64,000 nucleotides of DNA from an uncultured Phascolarctobacterium sp. (GTDB lineage: Bacteria > Bacillota > Negativicutes > Acidaminococcales > Acidaminococcaceae). Within the stretch, counting starts at the first letter, position 1; every line of letters starts with the position of its first letter. The notes beneath the pieces were generated by a model. It was given only the letters and a program-made list of their open reading frames with translations. It was not told the origin of the DNA and did not search any database. This document shows, piece after piece, positions 15,968 through 24,341 of this stretch. The position numbers were made by a program, and so were the translations under genes. The stretch spans positions 1 through 64,000 of the forward strand of contig URXU01000006.1 of assembly GCA_900552005.1 (NCBI GenBank). Reading direction: 5' to 3'.

Positions 15968-17222
15968 AAAAATACCGTTTGTTACTAAAGAACAACTTGA
16001 TGAAATTGCTTCTCATTATGCTACGCCGTTTTATCTGTATGATGAAGCCGGCATTCGCAGAACCGCACGTTTGGTAAATAAGGCTTTTTCCTGGAACAAG
16101 GGCTTCAAAGAATATTTTGCTGTTAAGGCTACGCCCAATCCGTTTATTTTAAAGATTCTGCATGAAGAAGGCTGTGGTGCTGACTGCTCTTCCTATACAG
16201 AATTGATGATGTCCGATGCCTGCGGTTTTAAAAATGAAGAAATTATGTTTTCTTCTAACGCAACGCCGGCAGAAGATTTCCAATTAGCTCGCAAATTGAA
16301 TGTAACCATTAATCTGGATGATATTACTCATATTGATTTTCTGGAAAAAGTAGCTGATATTCCTGATACCATCAGCTGCCGCTTCAATCCCGGCGGACAT
16401 TTCGCAATTGAAAACAATATTATGGATAATCCCGGTGATGCCAAATACGGTATGACTCGTCCGCAAATGACGGAGGCTTTTAAAATTCTGCTGCAAAAAG
16501 GCGTTAAACATTTTGGTATTCACGCTTTTCTTGCTTCTAATACTGTAACCAACGAATATTATCCTGAACTGGCTAAAATTCTGTTTAAGACCGCTGTGGA
16601 ACTGAAAGAAGAAACCGGCGCTCATATTGAGTTTATCAATCTTTCCGGCGGTGTAGGCATTCCTTACAGACCGGGTCAGGAAGGTAATGATATTATGGCA
16701 ATCGGTGAAGGCGTACGCAAAGCTTACGAAGAAATCCTTGTACCGGCAGGTATGGATGATGTGAAGATTTTCACGGAAATGGGACGTTTCATGCTTGCTC
16801 CTTATGGTGCTCTGATTGCCAAAGCCATTCATGAAAAACATACTTACAAAGAATATATCGGTCTGGACGCATGTGCGGCTAACCTGATGCGTCCGGCAAT
16901 TTACGGTGCATATCATCATATCACTGTTATGGGCAAGGAAAATGCTCCCTGTGATCATAAATATGATGTTACCGGTGGTTTGTGCGAAAATAATGATAAA
17001 TTTGCCGTAGATCGCATGCTGCCGAAAATTGACATGGGTGATTTGCTGTTTATTCATGATGCCGGCGCTCACGGTTTTGCTATGGGTTATAATTACAACG
17101 GCAAGCTGCGCAGCGCAGAAGTGCTTCTGAAAGAAGATGGCAGCACTCAGCTTATCAGACGTGCGGAGACTCCGGCTGATTATTTTGCAACTTTTGATTT
17201 TACCGGTCTGTTTAATAAATAA
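15960..17222 (+). CDS. lysA: Diaminopimelate decarboxylase
   Basis: A 420-aa alanine-racemase-fold PLP decarboxylase converting meso-diaminopimelate to lysine. PLP lysine in YFAVKATPNPFIL, then CGADCSSYTELMM, FNPGGH, NLSGGVGIPYRPGQ, TEMGRFM, the active-site Cys/Glu region in TGGLCENNDKF, and DAGAHGFAMGYNYNG. Architecture agrees with LysA of the longer type. Start GTG 15960 with AAAGGTGA upstream, overlapping the regulator's stop. With the two polyamine decarboxylases, the window codes for three PLP enzymes around lysine metabolism. Confidence 0.88.
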   Translation: MTEKIPFVTKEQLDEIASHYATPFYLYDEAGIRRTARLVNKAFSWNKGFKEYFAVKATPNPFILKILHEEGCGADCSSYTELMMSDACGFKNEEIMFSSNATPAEDFQLARKLNVTINLDDITHIDFLEKVADIPDTISCRFNPGGHFAIENNIMDNPGDAKYGMTRPQMTEAFKILLQKGVKHFGIHAFLASNTVTNEYYPELAKILFKTAVELKEETGAHIEFINLSGGVGIPYRPGQEGNDIMAIGEGVRKAYEEILVPAGMDDVKIFTEMGRFMLAPYGALIAKAIHEKHTYKEYIGLDACAANLMRPAIYGAYHHITVMGKENAPCDHKYDVTGGLCENNDKFAVDRMLPKIDMGDLLFIHDAGAHGFAMGYNYNGKLRSAEVLLKEDGSTQLIRRAETPADYFATFDFTGLFNK

Positions 17223-17240
17223 TTAAATATGCGCAATATG

Positions 17241-17275
17241 GAGGAACTATAATCTCATAGTTCCTCTGTTTTTTT
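17241..17275 (+). terminator. Terminator after lysA
   Basis: GAGGAACTAT/ATAGTTCCTC hairpin followed by TGTTTTTTT. Confidence 0.85.
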
Positions 17276-17347
17276 AAAGGAAATAATAATATGGATGCAG
17301 AATATAAAAAATCAGTCATTTAAATATCCGTATAAGGAGGCAAGATT

Positions 17348-18610
17348 ATGCATAATGAATATGCAGTGTATGTGGAGGCGTTAAAGGCAGAGTTAATCCC
17401 TGCCATGGGCTGTACGGAACCGATTGCCATTGCTTATGCCAGCGCGGTCTGTAAAGAGCAGTTAGGCGGGTTCCCCGAGCAGGTAGATATTTTTGTCAGC
17501 CGCAATATTATCAAGAATGTCAAAAGTGTGGTTGTTCCCAATACCAATAAAATGCGCGGCATTGAGGTTGCCTGTATTGCCGGTTTTGTAGCGGGACATT
17601 CTGAGCGGCAGCTGCAAGTATTAGCGTATATCAGTGATGAGGAAAAGACTGCTATCAGACAATATACTGAAGCCGGCATTGTCCGGGTGCACGTTTCGGA
17701 AGAGCCGGATATTTTCTATATTCGAGTTGAAGGACGTCTGGGAGAGCATACTGCCGCAGTTACTATTCGTACAGATCATACTAATATTACCTGTATTCGC
17801 AGAGATGATCAGGTGATTTTTGAAAAAGCTGTAGAAGCTGCGGAACCGGAAGCTGCAGAGTCCTTATGGAAGATTGATGAAGTTATCCATGCTGCCGCTA
17901 CCATGCCGTTAGAGCCGGTAGAAGCGCTTTTGCAGCGTCAGATAGATTATAATATGGCAATTGCCGAAGAAGGCCTGAAAAACGAATATGGCGCCAGCAT
18001 CGGCAAGATTTTGCTGCAGCGTGAACCCGGCAGCAAAAGAATTCAGGCCAAAGCTAATGCTGCGGCAGCCTCCGATGCCAGAATGAATGGCTGCGAGCTG
18101 CCAGTGGTAATTGTTTCCGGCAGCGGCAATCAGGGCATTACGGCCTCGGTACCTGTAGTGGTTTATGGTAGAGCGATGAAGGTTGACAGGGAAAAACTGC
18201 TGCGCGCCTTGCTGCTGAGTGATTTAGTCACAATTTATCTTAAACAGGGCATAGGCAAGCTGTCCGCTTATTGCGGCGCTGTCAGCGCTGGCTGCGGCAG
18301 TGGTGCCGGTATTGCTTTTCTGCATGATTGCACGGCTGAGCAGATTGAGCATGTAGTGGAAAATGCACTGGCTATTAATTCAGGTATTATCTGTGACGGA
18401 GCTAAATCTTCCTGTGCGGCCAAAATTGCTATTTCCATAGAAGGCGGCTTGCTGGCCTTTGATATGATGATGGCAGAGAAAAATTTTGCCGGCGGTGACG
18501 GCATTGTTCAGCAGACGGCTGATGAAACTATTGCCGCCGTAGGCAAGATTGCCAGTCAGGGCATGGTAGAAACAGATAAGGAAATTATTGATGTTATGCT
18601 GGGCATTTAA
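17348..18610 (+). CDS. cyuA: L-cysteine desulfidase / UPF0597 (YhaM/CyuA) family
   Basis: A 420-aa protein of the UPF0597 family, whose members use a [4Fe-4S] cluster to split L-cysteine into pyruvate, ammonia and sulfide. Conserved Cys segments are visible: MGCTEPIAIAYA near residue 20, SAGCGSGAGIAFLHDC, and CDGAKSSCAAKIAIS near 345. The fold is related to serine dehydratase alpha. RBS AAGGAGG before ATG 17348. Single gene flanked by terminators. Fits the amino-acid-degrading lifestyle suggested by neighbouring asparaginase and amino-acid transporters. Confidence 0.88.
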   Translation: MHNEYAVYVEALKAELIPAMGCTEPIAIAYASAVCKEQLGGFPEQVDIFVSRNIIKNVKSVVVPNTNKMRGIEVACIAGFVAGHSERQLQVLAYISDEEKTAIRQYTEAGIVRVHVSEEPDIFYIRVEGRLGEHTAAVTIRTDHTNITCIRRDDQVIFEKAVEAAEPEAAESLWKIDEVIHAAATMPLEPVEALLQRQIDYNMAIAEEGLKNEYGASIGKILLQREPGSKRIQAKANAAAASDARMNGCELPVVIVSGSGNQGITASVPVVVYGRAMKVDREKLLRALLLSDLVTIYLKQGIGKLSAYCGAVSAGCGSGAGIAFLHDCTAEQIEHVVENALAINSGIICDGAKSSCAAKIAISIEGGLLAFDMMMAEKNFAGGDGIVQQTADETIAAVGKIASQGMVETDKEIIDVMLGI

Positions 18611-18638
18611 TTTTACTGCCATAGTAATATTATAAAAT

Positions 18639-18713
18639 AAGCACTGCTTAAATATTGTTTTCCGGTATTTAGAAAAATAACGGAGAACAGAAATAAGCAG
18701 TGCTTGTTTTTTA
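18639..18713 (+). terminator. Long-stem terminator after cyuA
   Basis: AAGCACTGCTTA and TAAGCAGTGCTT form a perfect 12-bp stem closing a 43-nt loop, followed by GTTTTTT. Confidence 0.7.
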
Positions 18714-18743
18714 GTATTTCAATTGATCATTGCCGGACAAGGC

Positions 18744-19808
18744 TTAGAATGTCATTGCCGGAGCATCACCGCGGCTTACAGGCACAGAATAACCAATATC
18801 GGCCAGCTGCTGTTTTAACAGGGCAATGCCTTCGGCCGCTTCGCTGCCGGTGGAACGTTTATTATCGTATAAGCTATATTTACTGCGTACATCACTGGGA
18901 GAGAGATTGGGCATAATAACATTGGCGCCGGCCATGATGCCCAGCTGATGACCATTGGCGGCCACTGTATTAAGAGCGGTAGTAGCAGGCAGCAGTACCT
19001 GCGGCAGTAACAGACGCAAAACAGCCAGCAACCGCAGCGTCAGCGGAATGCTGCCGGCGCTGAAGGAAGCAAAAGGCGTGGCGTGATGCGGAATAAATGG
19101 GCCTATGCCGACCATGTGCGGTTGGAATTCTTTGATAAACAGCAGGTCCTGCACTAAATTAGCCGTTGTCTGATACGGTGAACCAATCATAAAGCCCGTA
19201 CCCACCTGATAGCCTATTTCTTTAAGATTATGCAGACATTCCAGACGCGGCGCCAGAGCAAGTTCCGCAGGATGCAGACGGCTGTAATGAACGGCATCCG
19301 CCGTTTCGTGGCGTAAAAGATATCTGTCGGCACCCGCCTCAAACCACTGACGGTATATTGTGGCCGGCCGTTCTCCGGCTGAAATGGTAATCGCGCAGTC
19401 AGGATGCTGTTTTTTTATGGCGGCAATAACTCCGGCAAGTTTTTGATCGTCATAGGCGAAATCCTCGCCTCCCTGCAGCACAAAGGTTCGCAGACCCAGC
19501 TCATAGCCGGCCTGGCAGCATGCTAAAATCTGTTCGGCTGTCAGACGGTAACGGCTTACCGTAAGGTTGCTGCGGCGGATGCCGCAGTACAGGCAGTCGT
19601 TGCGGCAATAATTGCTGAATTCAATCAGGCCGCGCAGATAAACCTGCTTGCCGAAAATCTGCTGCGCCTGCTTTCTGGCTTTGCTAAACAGCAGTTCATC
19701 GGTTGACTGGTTATCAGCTTGCAGCAGCTGCAGCAGCTGGTTGGCATTAAGAGTATGCGTTGCTGCCAGCTGCTCAATTAAATCTTGATGCAGAATATTT
19801 TCAATCAT
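18744..19808 (-). CDS. hydE: [FeFe] hydrogenase maturase HydE (radical SAM)
   Basis: A 354-aa radical SAM enzyme. The cluster motif CRNDCLYCGIR (CxxxCxxC) is near residue 69, followed by biotin-synthase-like barrel motifs FVLQGGEDF, ISAGERP, LRHETAD, GTGFMIGSPYQT, GIGPFIPH and the C-terminal ANVIMPNLSP. This combination fits HydE better than BioB or ThiH. HydE helps build the H-cluster of [FeFe] hydrogenase with HydF and HydG, which are not in this window. ATG 19808 follows a GAGGT RBS. Monocistronic. Confidence 0.9.
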   Translation of the reverse strand: MIENILHQDLIEQLAATHTLNANQLLQLLQADNQSTDELLFSKARKQAQQIFGKQVYLRGLIEFSNYCRNDCLYCGIRRSNLTVSRYRLTAEQILACCQAGYELGLRTFVLQGGEDFAYDDQKLAGVIAAIKKQHPDCAITISAGERPATIYRQWFEAGADRYLLRHETADAVHYSRLHPAELALAPRLECLHNLKEIGYQVGTGFMIGSPYQTTANLVQDLLFIKEFQPHMVGIGPFIPHHATPFASFSAGSIPLTLRLLAVLRLLLPQVLLPATTALNTVAANGHQLGIMAGANVIMPNLSPSDVRSKYSLYDNKRSTGSEAAEGIALLKQQLADIGYSVPVSRGDAPAMTF

Positions 19809-19837
19809 GATTTGTACCTCATAAAATTCTTTGGTTC

Positions 19838-19846
19838 ATTATATCA
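19838..19846 (-). promoter_or_regulatory. Extended -10 promoter of hydE
   Basis: Minus strand TGATATAAT (TG-n-TATAAT). No convincing -35 hexamer. Confidence 0.5.
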
Positions 19847-19899
19847 TAGGAAGCTGCCTGCAGAGCAGTGTTTTATGCTGCGGCTTAGCTCAAAATATA

Positions 19900-19936
19900 A
19901 AAAAATACAGTACCGCTGCAGCAGTACTGTATTTTC
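19900..19936 (-). terminator. Terminator after the BASS transporter gene
   Basis: On the minus strand AAATACAGTACTGC pairs with GCGGTACTGTATTT, followed by a T run. Confidence 0.85.
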
Positions 19937-19944
19937 TATGTCTC

Positions 19945-20928
19945 TTATTTAGTTGCTTCCTCAGACTGATATTCAGGGTCGAATTTTGGATTCAGGAAGT
20001 TAACAAAGATCCACGCCAGTACGGCGCCGGAAATATTGTGCCAAGCAGAGAAGATGGCGCCGGGAACGGTTGCCATGGGCATGGAAGCAAAATGGGCTTT
20101 GGCCAGACCGGTTGCCAAACCGGAGTTTTGCATGCCTACTTCTACGGACAGAGCAATAGCCTTTTTCCAGGTCATGCCTGTGAGACGAGCCAGCATGAAG
20201 CCCAGGGTGTAACCAAGGCAGTTATGCAGCATGACAACCAGCAGGATAGTACCGGAAGTACGCAGAATATTGTCGCGGCTGACTGCGATAACGCCTGCAA
20301 TAATCAGAGAAATGGCCACTGCGGAAACTGCGGGCAGATAATCGGTTGCTGCCTCTGCCAGTTTAGGCAGGAAGGATTTAACTGCCAGACCCAGGCAGAT
20401 AGGAACGATAACGATTTGAACAATACTCCAGAACATGCCGATAGGATCAAAAGCAATTCTTTCGCCAATCAGCTGATAGGTAATGAAGGGTGTGAGAATT
20501 GGTGAAAGTACAGTGGAAACACTGGTCATAGTAACAGAAAGCGCTACATCGCCTTTGGACATAAAGGTAATAACGTTGGAAGAAGTACCGCCGGGGCAGG
20601 TACCTACCAGTACCACGCCTGCTGTAAGTGCGGGATCCAGATTAAAAGCTGAAGCAATCAAATAGGCCAGACCGGGCATAATAATAAATTGAGCGCAGGC
20701 GCCGATGAAGACGTCTAAAGGACGTTTTAAAACCAGCGCAAAATCTTTTAAGTTCAGGGTTGTGCCCATGCCGAACATAACGATACCAAGCAGCAGGCTT
20801 AAAACAGCAACACCGCCGAACTTTCCTACTACCCAAGTAAAATGCTGAGGCATGGTCATACCGAGAATCAGAAACAGTACGGCGATCATACCAAAGTATT
20901 TACCGATCAGTTTACAGACATTTTTCAT
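19945..20928 (-). CDS. Bile acid:sodium symporter family (BASS/PanS-like) transporter
   Basis: A 327-aa protein with about ten membrane helices. Family signatures: GTCPGGTSSNVITF near residue 110 and SVEVGMQNSGLA near 265, the two crossover regions that bind sodium. Bacterial members move pantothenate precursors, pyruvate or other organic anions; the substrate cannot be told here. Minus strand, own -10 (TATAAT at 21012-21017) and own terminator. The ~75-nt leader contains a 7-bp hairpin (20969-20996) of unknown role. Confidence 0.87.
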   Translation of the reverse strand: MKNVCKLIGKYFGMIAVLFLILGMTMPQHFTWVVGKFGGVAVLSLLLGIVMFGMGTTLNLKDFALVLKRPLDVFIGACAQFIIMPGLAYLIASAFNLDPALTAGVVLVGTCPGGTSSNVITFMSKGDVALSVTMTSVSTVLSPILTPFITYQLIGERIAFDPIGMFWSIVQIVIVPICLGLAVKSFLPKLAEAATDYLPAVSAVAISLIIAGVIAVSRDNILRTSGTILLVVMLHNCLGYTLGFMLARLTGMTWKKAIALSVEVGMQNSGLATGLAKAHFASMPMATVPGAIFSAWHNISGAVLAWIFVNFLNPKFDPEYQSEEATK

Positions 20929-21240
20929 AAATAAAACCTCTCTCCCTTTTATAATGGACTAATGTCCTAGAAAAGTACCTGTATAAGGCCTTTTCTTTGT
21001 GTTTGTGCAGTATTATAACAAATATAAAATACAAAATAAACAGAAAAATGACAAAATGCAAAAAATAACAACAAAAAATTTAGTTAAGTGATAAAAATGT
21101 AAAGATATTTACGATAAAAAAGTTTTTTACAGGCGTTTAAGTAATTATTTGCAACTATTTTCTTAATAAAATAAGCTGCTGACGTTTTTCTTACAGGTGA
21201 TTATGGTATAATAACAATATATTTATGAGGAGGAACAGTT
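20929..21240. other. Divergent AT-rich intergenic region
   Basis: 312 nt between divergent genes. It holds the minus-strand TATAAT at 21012-21017 for the BASS gene, a leader with GGAC-TAAT-GTCC (about 20957-20968) and an AGAAAAG/CTTTTCT hairpin, then roughly 120 nt of AT-rich sequence with no readable feature, and the plus-strand extended -10 element at 21204-21212. No ORF or RNA gene is supported. Confidence 0.5.
21204..21212 (+). promoter_or_regulatory. Extended -10 promoter of yigZ
   Basis: TGGTATAAT (TG-n-TATAAT) about 30 nt before the start codon. The -35 is weak (T-rich). Confidence 0.5.
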
Positions 21241-21861
21241 TTGTTTACTATTGTAAAAGACTTTCGTCATGAAATAGTTATTGAAAAATCAAGATTTATC
21301 TGTACGTTAAAAAAAGTGCAGAATGAAACGGAAGCCCAGGAATTCATCAAGAATACAAAAAAAGAATTTTGGGATGCTACTCATAACTGTTCAGCCTATG
21401 TTGTTGATGAATTGGCGCAGCGCTCCAGTGATGACGGAGAGCCTTCAGGAACGGCCGGTATACCCATGCTGGAAGTATTGCGCAAAAATCATCTGGTGCA
21501 GACGGCTGCAGTGGTTACCAGATATTTTGGCGGAATTAAACTTGGGGCCGGCGGGTTGGTACGTGCCTATACTAATAGCGTAGCTGAGGCTGTACGTGCC
21601 AGCGGAATTGCGGAGATTATCCTTTTTGGCCGGTATAGCTTTATGTATGATTTAAATGATGTGGGAAGAATTCTTAATCTTTTATATCAGCAGCAGCTGT
21701 TTACTGTAGCCGACGTGGAATATGAACTGCGGGCTAAAGTAATTCTGCGGATGCGTGAAGAAGATAAAGCGCAGGCTGAAGCCTGGCTGACGGAGCATTT
21801 GAATCGTCCCATTGAGCTGGAGCAGGAAACGCAGGAATTTGTGGAAGTACCAGTAGGTTAA
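21241..21861 (+). CDS. yigZ: YigZ/IMPACT family protein
   Basis: A 206-aa UPF0029 protein. The N-terminal domain carries the family signature: NCSAYVVDE, DDGEPSGTAGIPMLEVL, VVTRYFGGIKLGAGGLVRAY. A C-terminal ferredoxin-like DUF1949 domain follows. Eukaryotic IMPACT regulates Gcn2; the bacterial role is not established. Start TTG 21241 with AGGAGG upstream. Possibly co-transcribed with the AGCS symporter 28 nt downstream. Confidence 0.9.
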   Translation: MFTIVKDFRHEIVIEKSRFICTLKKVQNETEAQEFIKNTKKEFWDATHNCSAYVVDELAQRSSDDGEPSGTAGIPMLEVLRKNHLVQTAAVVTRYFGGIKLGAGGLVRAYTNSVAEAVRASGIAEIILFGRYSFMYDLNDVGRILNLLYQQQLFTVADVEYELRAKVILRMREEDKAQAEAWLTEHLNRPIELEQETQEFVEVPVG

Positions 21862-21889
21862 AAATAATATCTTATTAGGAGGCAGAAAA

Positions 21890-23308
21890 ATGGAAGTTAT
21901 TCAAAATCTTGTAGGCACATTAAATGGATTTCTCTGGTCATATGTGCTGATTATCATGCTGATTGGTCTTGGCTTGTGGTTTACCGTACGCAGTGGATTT
22001 GTACAGCTGCGCTGCATTAAGGAAATGGTTCGTCTGATTACGAAGACGGCCGGCAGCAAGGTGGAAGAAAACAGTGTTTCTTCTTTCCAGGCGTTTTGCA
22101 TCAGTACGGCCTCCCGCGTAGGTGTCGGTAATATTGCAGGTATTGCCATTGCGGTTATGACCGGCGGACCCGGAGCTATTTTCTGGATGTGGGTAATTGC
22201 TTTAATCGGCAGTGCCACGGGTTTTGTAGAAAGTACTCTGGGGCAGATTTATAAGGTACCTCGTGAAGGCGGTGGCTTTCGCGGCGGCCCGGCATACTAT
22301 ATCAAGAATGTTTTGGGCAATAAGCCCATGGCGATTTTATTTGCCATATTGATCAGCGTTACTTACGGACTGATTTTTAATTCCGTACAGTCCAATACCA
22401 TTGCCGTTTCTTTCAGCGCCGCTTTTGGCGTAAGCAGGACTGCCGTAGGCGTTATTATTGCGGCTTTAACAGCAGCAGTTATTTTCGGCGGCGTTACCCG
22501 TATTGCCAAAGTGGCAGAAATGATGGTACCGGTTATGGCCGGTATTTATCTGCTGGTGGCTTTATATGTTACCATTATCAATATTGCCCTGGTGCCTCAG
22601 ATGCTGCATGACATTGTTACTTCTGCCTTTGGACTGCAGGCTGTTGCCGGCGGCGGTATGGGCGCAGCTTTAATGACCGGTATTCAGCGTGGCCTTTTTT
22701 CCAACGAAGCCGGTATGGGCGCCGTTCCTAATGCTGCGGCTACTGCCTCTACCAGTCATCCTGTTAAACAAGGCTTGATTCAGGCTTTTGGTGTTTTTGT
22801 GGATACCTTGTTTGTCTGCACTGCTTCTGCTTTTATTATTCTGCTTACTCAGGATTATACGGCCAGCGGCAAGACCGGTATTGAACTGGCTCAGGTTGCT
22901 CTGGCTGAACATATCGGCGGGTGGGCGCCTACTTTCCTGGCAGTAATGATTATTTTATTTGCTTTCAGTTCCATTGTGGGTAATTATTATTACGGCGATA
23001 TTAATATTCCGTTTATCAACAAAAATAAAAACTTCCTTATGCTTTACCGTGCAGCGGTTGTGGCAATGGTTATGTTTGGCAGTATTGCCGAAGTTCCTTT
23101 TGTTTGGAGCCTGGCAGATTTATTTATGGCTTTAATGGCTATTACCAACCTGGTGGCCATTGCTTTCCTGGGTAAATATGCTTTTGTCGCATTAAATGAT
23201 TATCTGCGTCAGAAACGTTCCGGTATTGTAGAGCCGGAATTTGATCCTGCGGTAATGCCTGATCAAAAAGGTATTTTCTGCTGGGGCAGCAAGGCTAAAA
23301 AACAGTAA
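21890..23308 (+). CDS. Alanine/glycine:cation symporter (AGCS family)
   Basis: A 472-aa inner-membrane symporter with about eleven helices, taking up alanine or glycine with sodium. Signatures: GFVQLRCIKEMVRL, SSFQAFCISTASRVGVGNIAG (the sodium/substrate loop), GGPGAIFWMWVIA, RGLFSNEAGMGAVPNAAATA and FAFSSIVGNYYYGD. RBS AGGAGG before ATG 21890. Downstream terminator is shared with the converging patatin gene. Confidence 0.93.
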   Translation: MEVIQNLVGTLNGFLWSYVLIIMLIGLGLWFTVRSGFVQLRCIKEMVRLITKTAGSKVEENSVSSFQAFCISTASRVGVGNIAGIAIAVMTGGPGAIFWMWVIALIGSATGFVESTLGQIYKVPREGGGFRGGPAYYIKNVLGNKPMAILFAILISVTYGLIFNSVQSNTIAVSFSAAFGVSRTAVGVIIAALTAAVIFGGVTRIAKVAEMMVPVMAGIYLLVALYVTIINIALVPQMLHDIVTSAFGLQAVAGGGMGAALMTGIQRGLFSNEAGMGAVPNAAATASTSHPVKQGLIQAFGVFVDTLFVCTASAFIILLTQDYTASGKTGIELAQVALAEHIGGWAPTFLAVMIILFAFSSIVGNYYYGDINIPFINKNKNFLMLYRAAVVAMVMFGSIAEVPFVWSLADLFMALMAITNLVAIAFLGKYAFVALNDYLRQKRSGIVEPEFDPAVMPDQKGIFCWGSKAKKQ

Positions 23309-23321
23309 AATCCAGAAATAT

Positions 23322-23354
23322 AAAACGTCTGTCTTGACGACAGACGTTTTTATT
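23322..23354. terminator. Bidirectional terminator (AGCS / patatin)
   Basis: AAAACGTCTGTC/GACAGACGTTTT with A run on one side and T run on the other, between converging genes. Confidence 0.85.
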
Positions 23355-24218
23355 TTATTCAATTTTTTTATTCAGCAGCTTAACAATCTCTTCGCAGGCT
23401 GCCAGGCCGCAGCCAATGCCGTGGTCATGCAGCGCAAGCAGTTTATCCGGTTTAATATCCAGCCGGTCAATTTCCAAAGGTATTTGCGGACGAATAATAA
23501 CAGCCTGGCCCTTTTGGGCAAGCTGTTCGACGTATTCTAACTGGCTATTGTAAGTCTGCGGCCGCTGCTGCATAATTTCCTGCAGTTTCGGGTAGTGCTT
23601 ATACCAGGTTTTAAGTAAAATTTGCGGTACGGTTTTTTTCTTGCGATAGCCGCTGTTGCGAGTAAGGATAACGACGAATTTTTTATAACCAGCCTGCAGG
23701 GCCCGTTCGTATGGAATGGGCGCAACCAGGGCTCCATCCAGCAAATCACGGTTGCCGATATGTACCATTGGCGCTAAAAACGGCAGCGATGCAGAAGCAC
23801 GCACAGGCATAAATTTGTGGCCGATGGTTTCTTTGCCAAACCATACAGCCTGTCCGCTGCGGCAATCAGTGGTGCCGACCTGCAGCGTACCGGGATAATT
23901 GTAGTAAGTTGTAAAATCAAAAGGCAGAAAGTCTCGCGGCAGGTCTTCAAAAATAAAATCAAAACCGAAAATACTGCCTTTTTCCATCCAGTTTTTGAAA
24001 CTGAAATAACGTTGGTCGGTAATATAGTTTTCAATAATGCGGCGGGTGCGCAGGGGCTGATGAGACATGTAGGACAGCACGCTGCAGGCACCGGCGGATA
24101 CGGCGGCAATATAGGGAAAAACCATCTTTTTGAGCATCAGAGCTTCCAATACGCCGGCAGAAAACATGCCGCGCATGCCGCCTCCTTCTAAAATTAAAGC
24201 TGTATCTTGTATCTGCAT
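23355..24218 (-). CDS. Patatin-like phospholipase
   Basis: A 287-aa patatin-family serine hydrolase. Oxyanion motif EGGGMRGMFSAGVLEAL near residue 9; nucleophile region AVSAGACS (the usual first Gly of GxSxG is Ala); catalytic Asp in LLDGALVAP. Such proteins hydrolyse acyl lipids, and the non-secreted form resembles YjjU/RssA-like cytoplasmic enzymes. AGGAGG selects the ATG at 24218; the frame is open upstream to 24260 without an RBS. The C-terminal segment contains LEIDRLDIKPDKLLALHDHG, typical of this subfamily. Confidence 0.87.
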   Translation of the reverse strand: MQIQDTALILEGGGMRGMFSAGVLEALMLKKMVFPYIAAVSAGACSVLSYMSHQPLRTRRIIENYITDQRYFSFKNWMEKGSIFGFDFIFEDLPRDFLPFDFTTYYNYPGTLQVGTTDCRSGQAVWFGKETIGHKFMPVRASASLPFLAPMVHIGNRDLLDGALVAPIPYERALQAGYKKFVVILTRNSGYRKKKTVPQILLKTWYKHYPKLQEIMQQRPQTYNSQLEYVEQLAQKGQAVIIRPQIPLEIDRLDIKPDKLLALHDHGIGCGLAACEEIVKLLNKKIE

Positions 24219-24341
24219 AATGGTGAACCTCCTGTGTATATTTTCGTTATATCCGGACAAAATACCTGTTATGCAGAATTTTATTTGCGGAAAGATTGTG
24301 CTATGATAAAGATATCTGAAATAAAGAAAGGCTGAACAGAG

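Noticed and set aside
16284..17072. 262-codon minus-strand frame inside lysA
   Set aside because: Antisense shadow; the lysA frame carries all PLP motifs.
19831..20505. 224-codon plus-strand frame antisense to the BASS transporter
   Set aside because: Antisense shadow of a clear membrane protein; composition rich in Cys, Gln and His, with no RBS.
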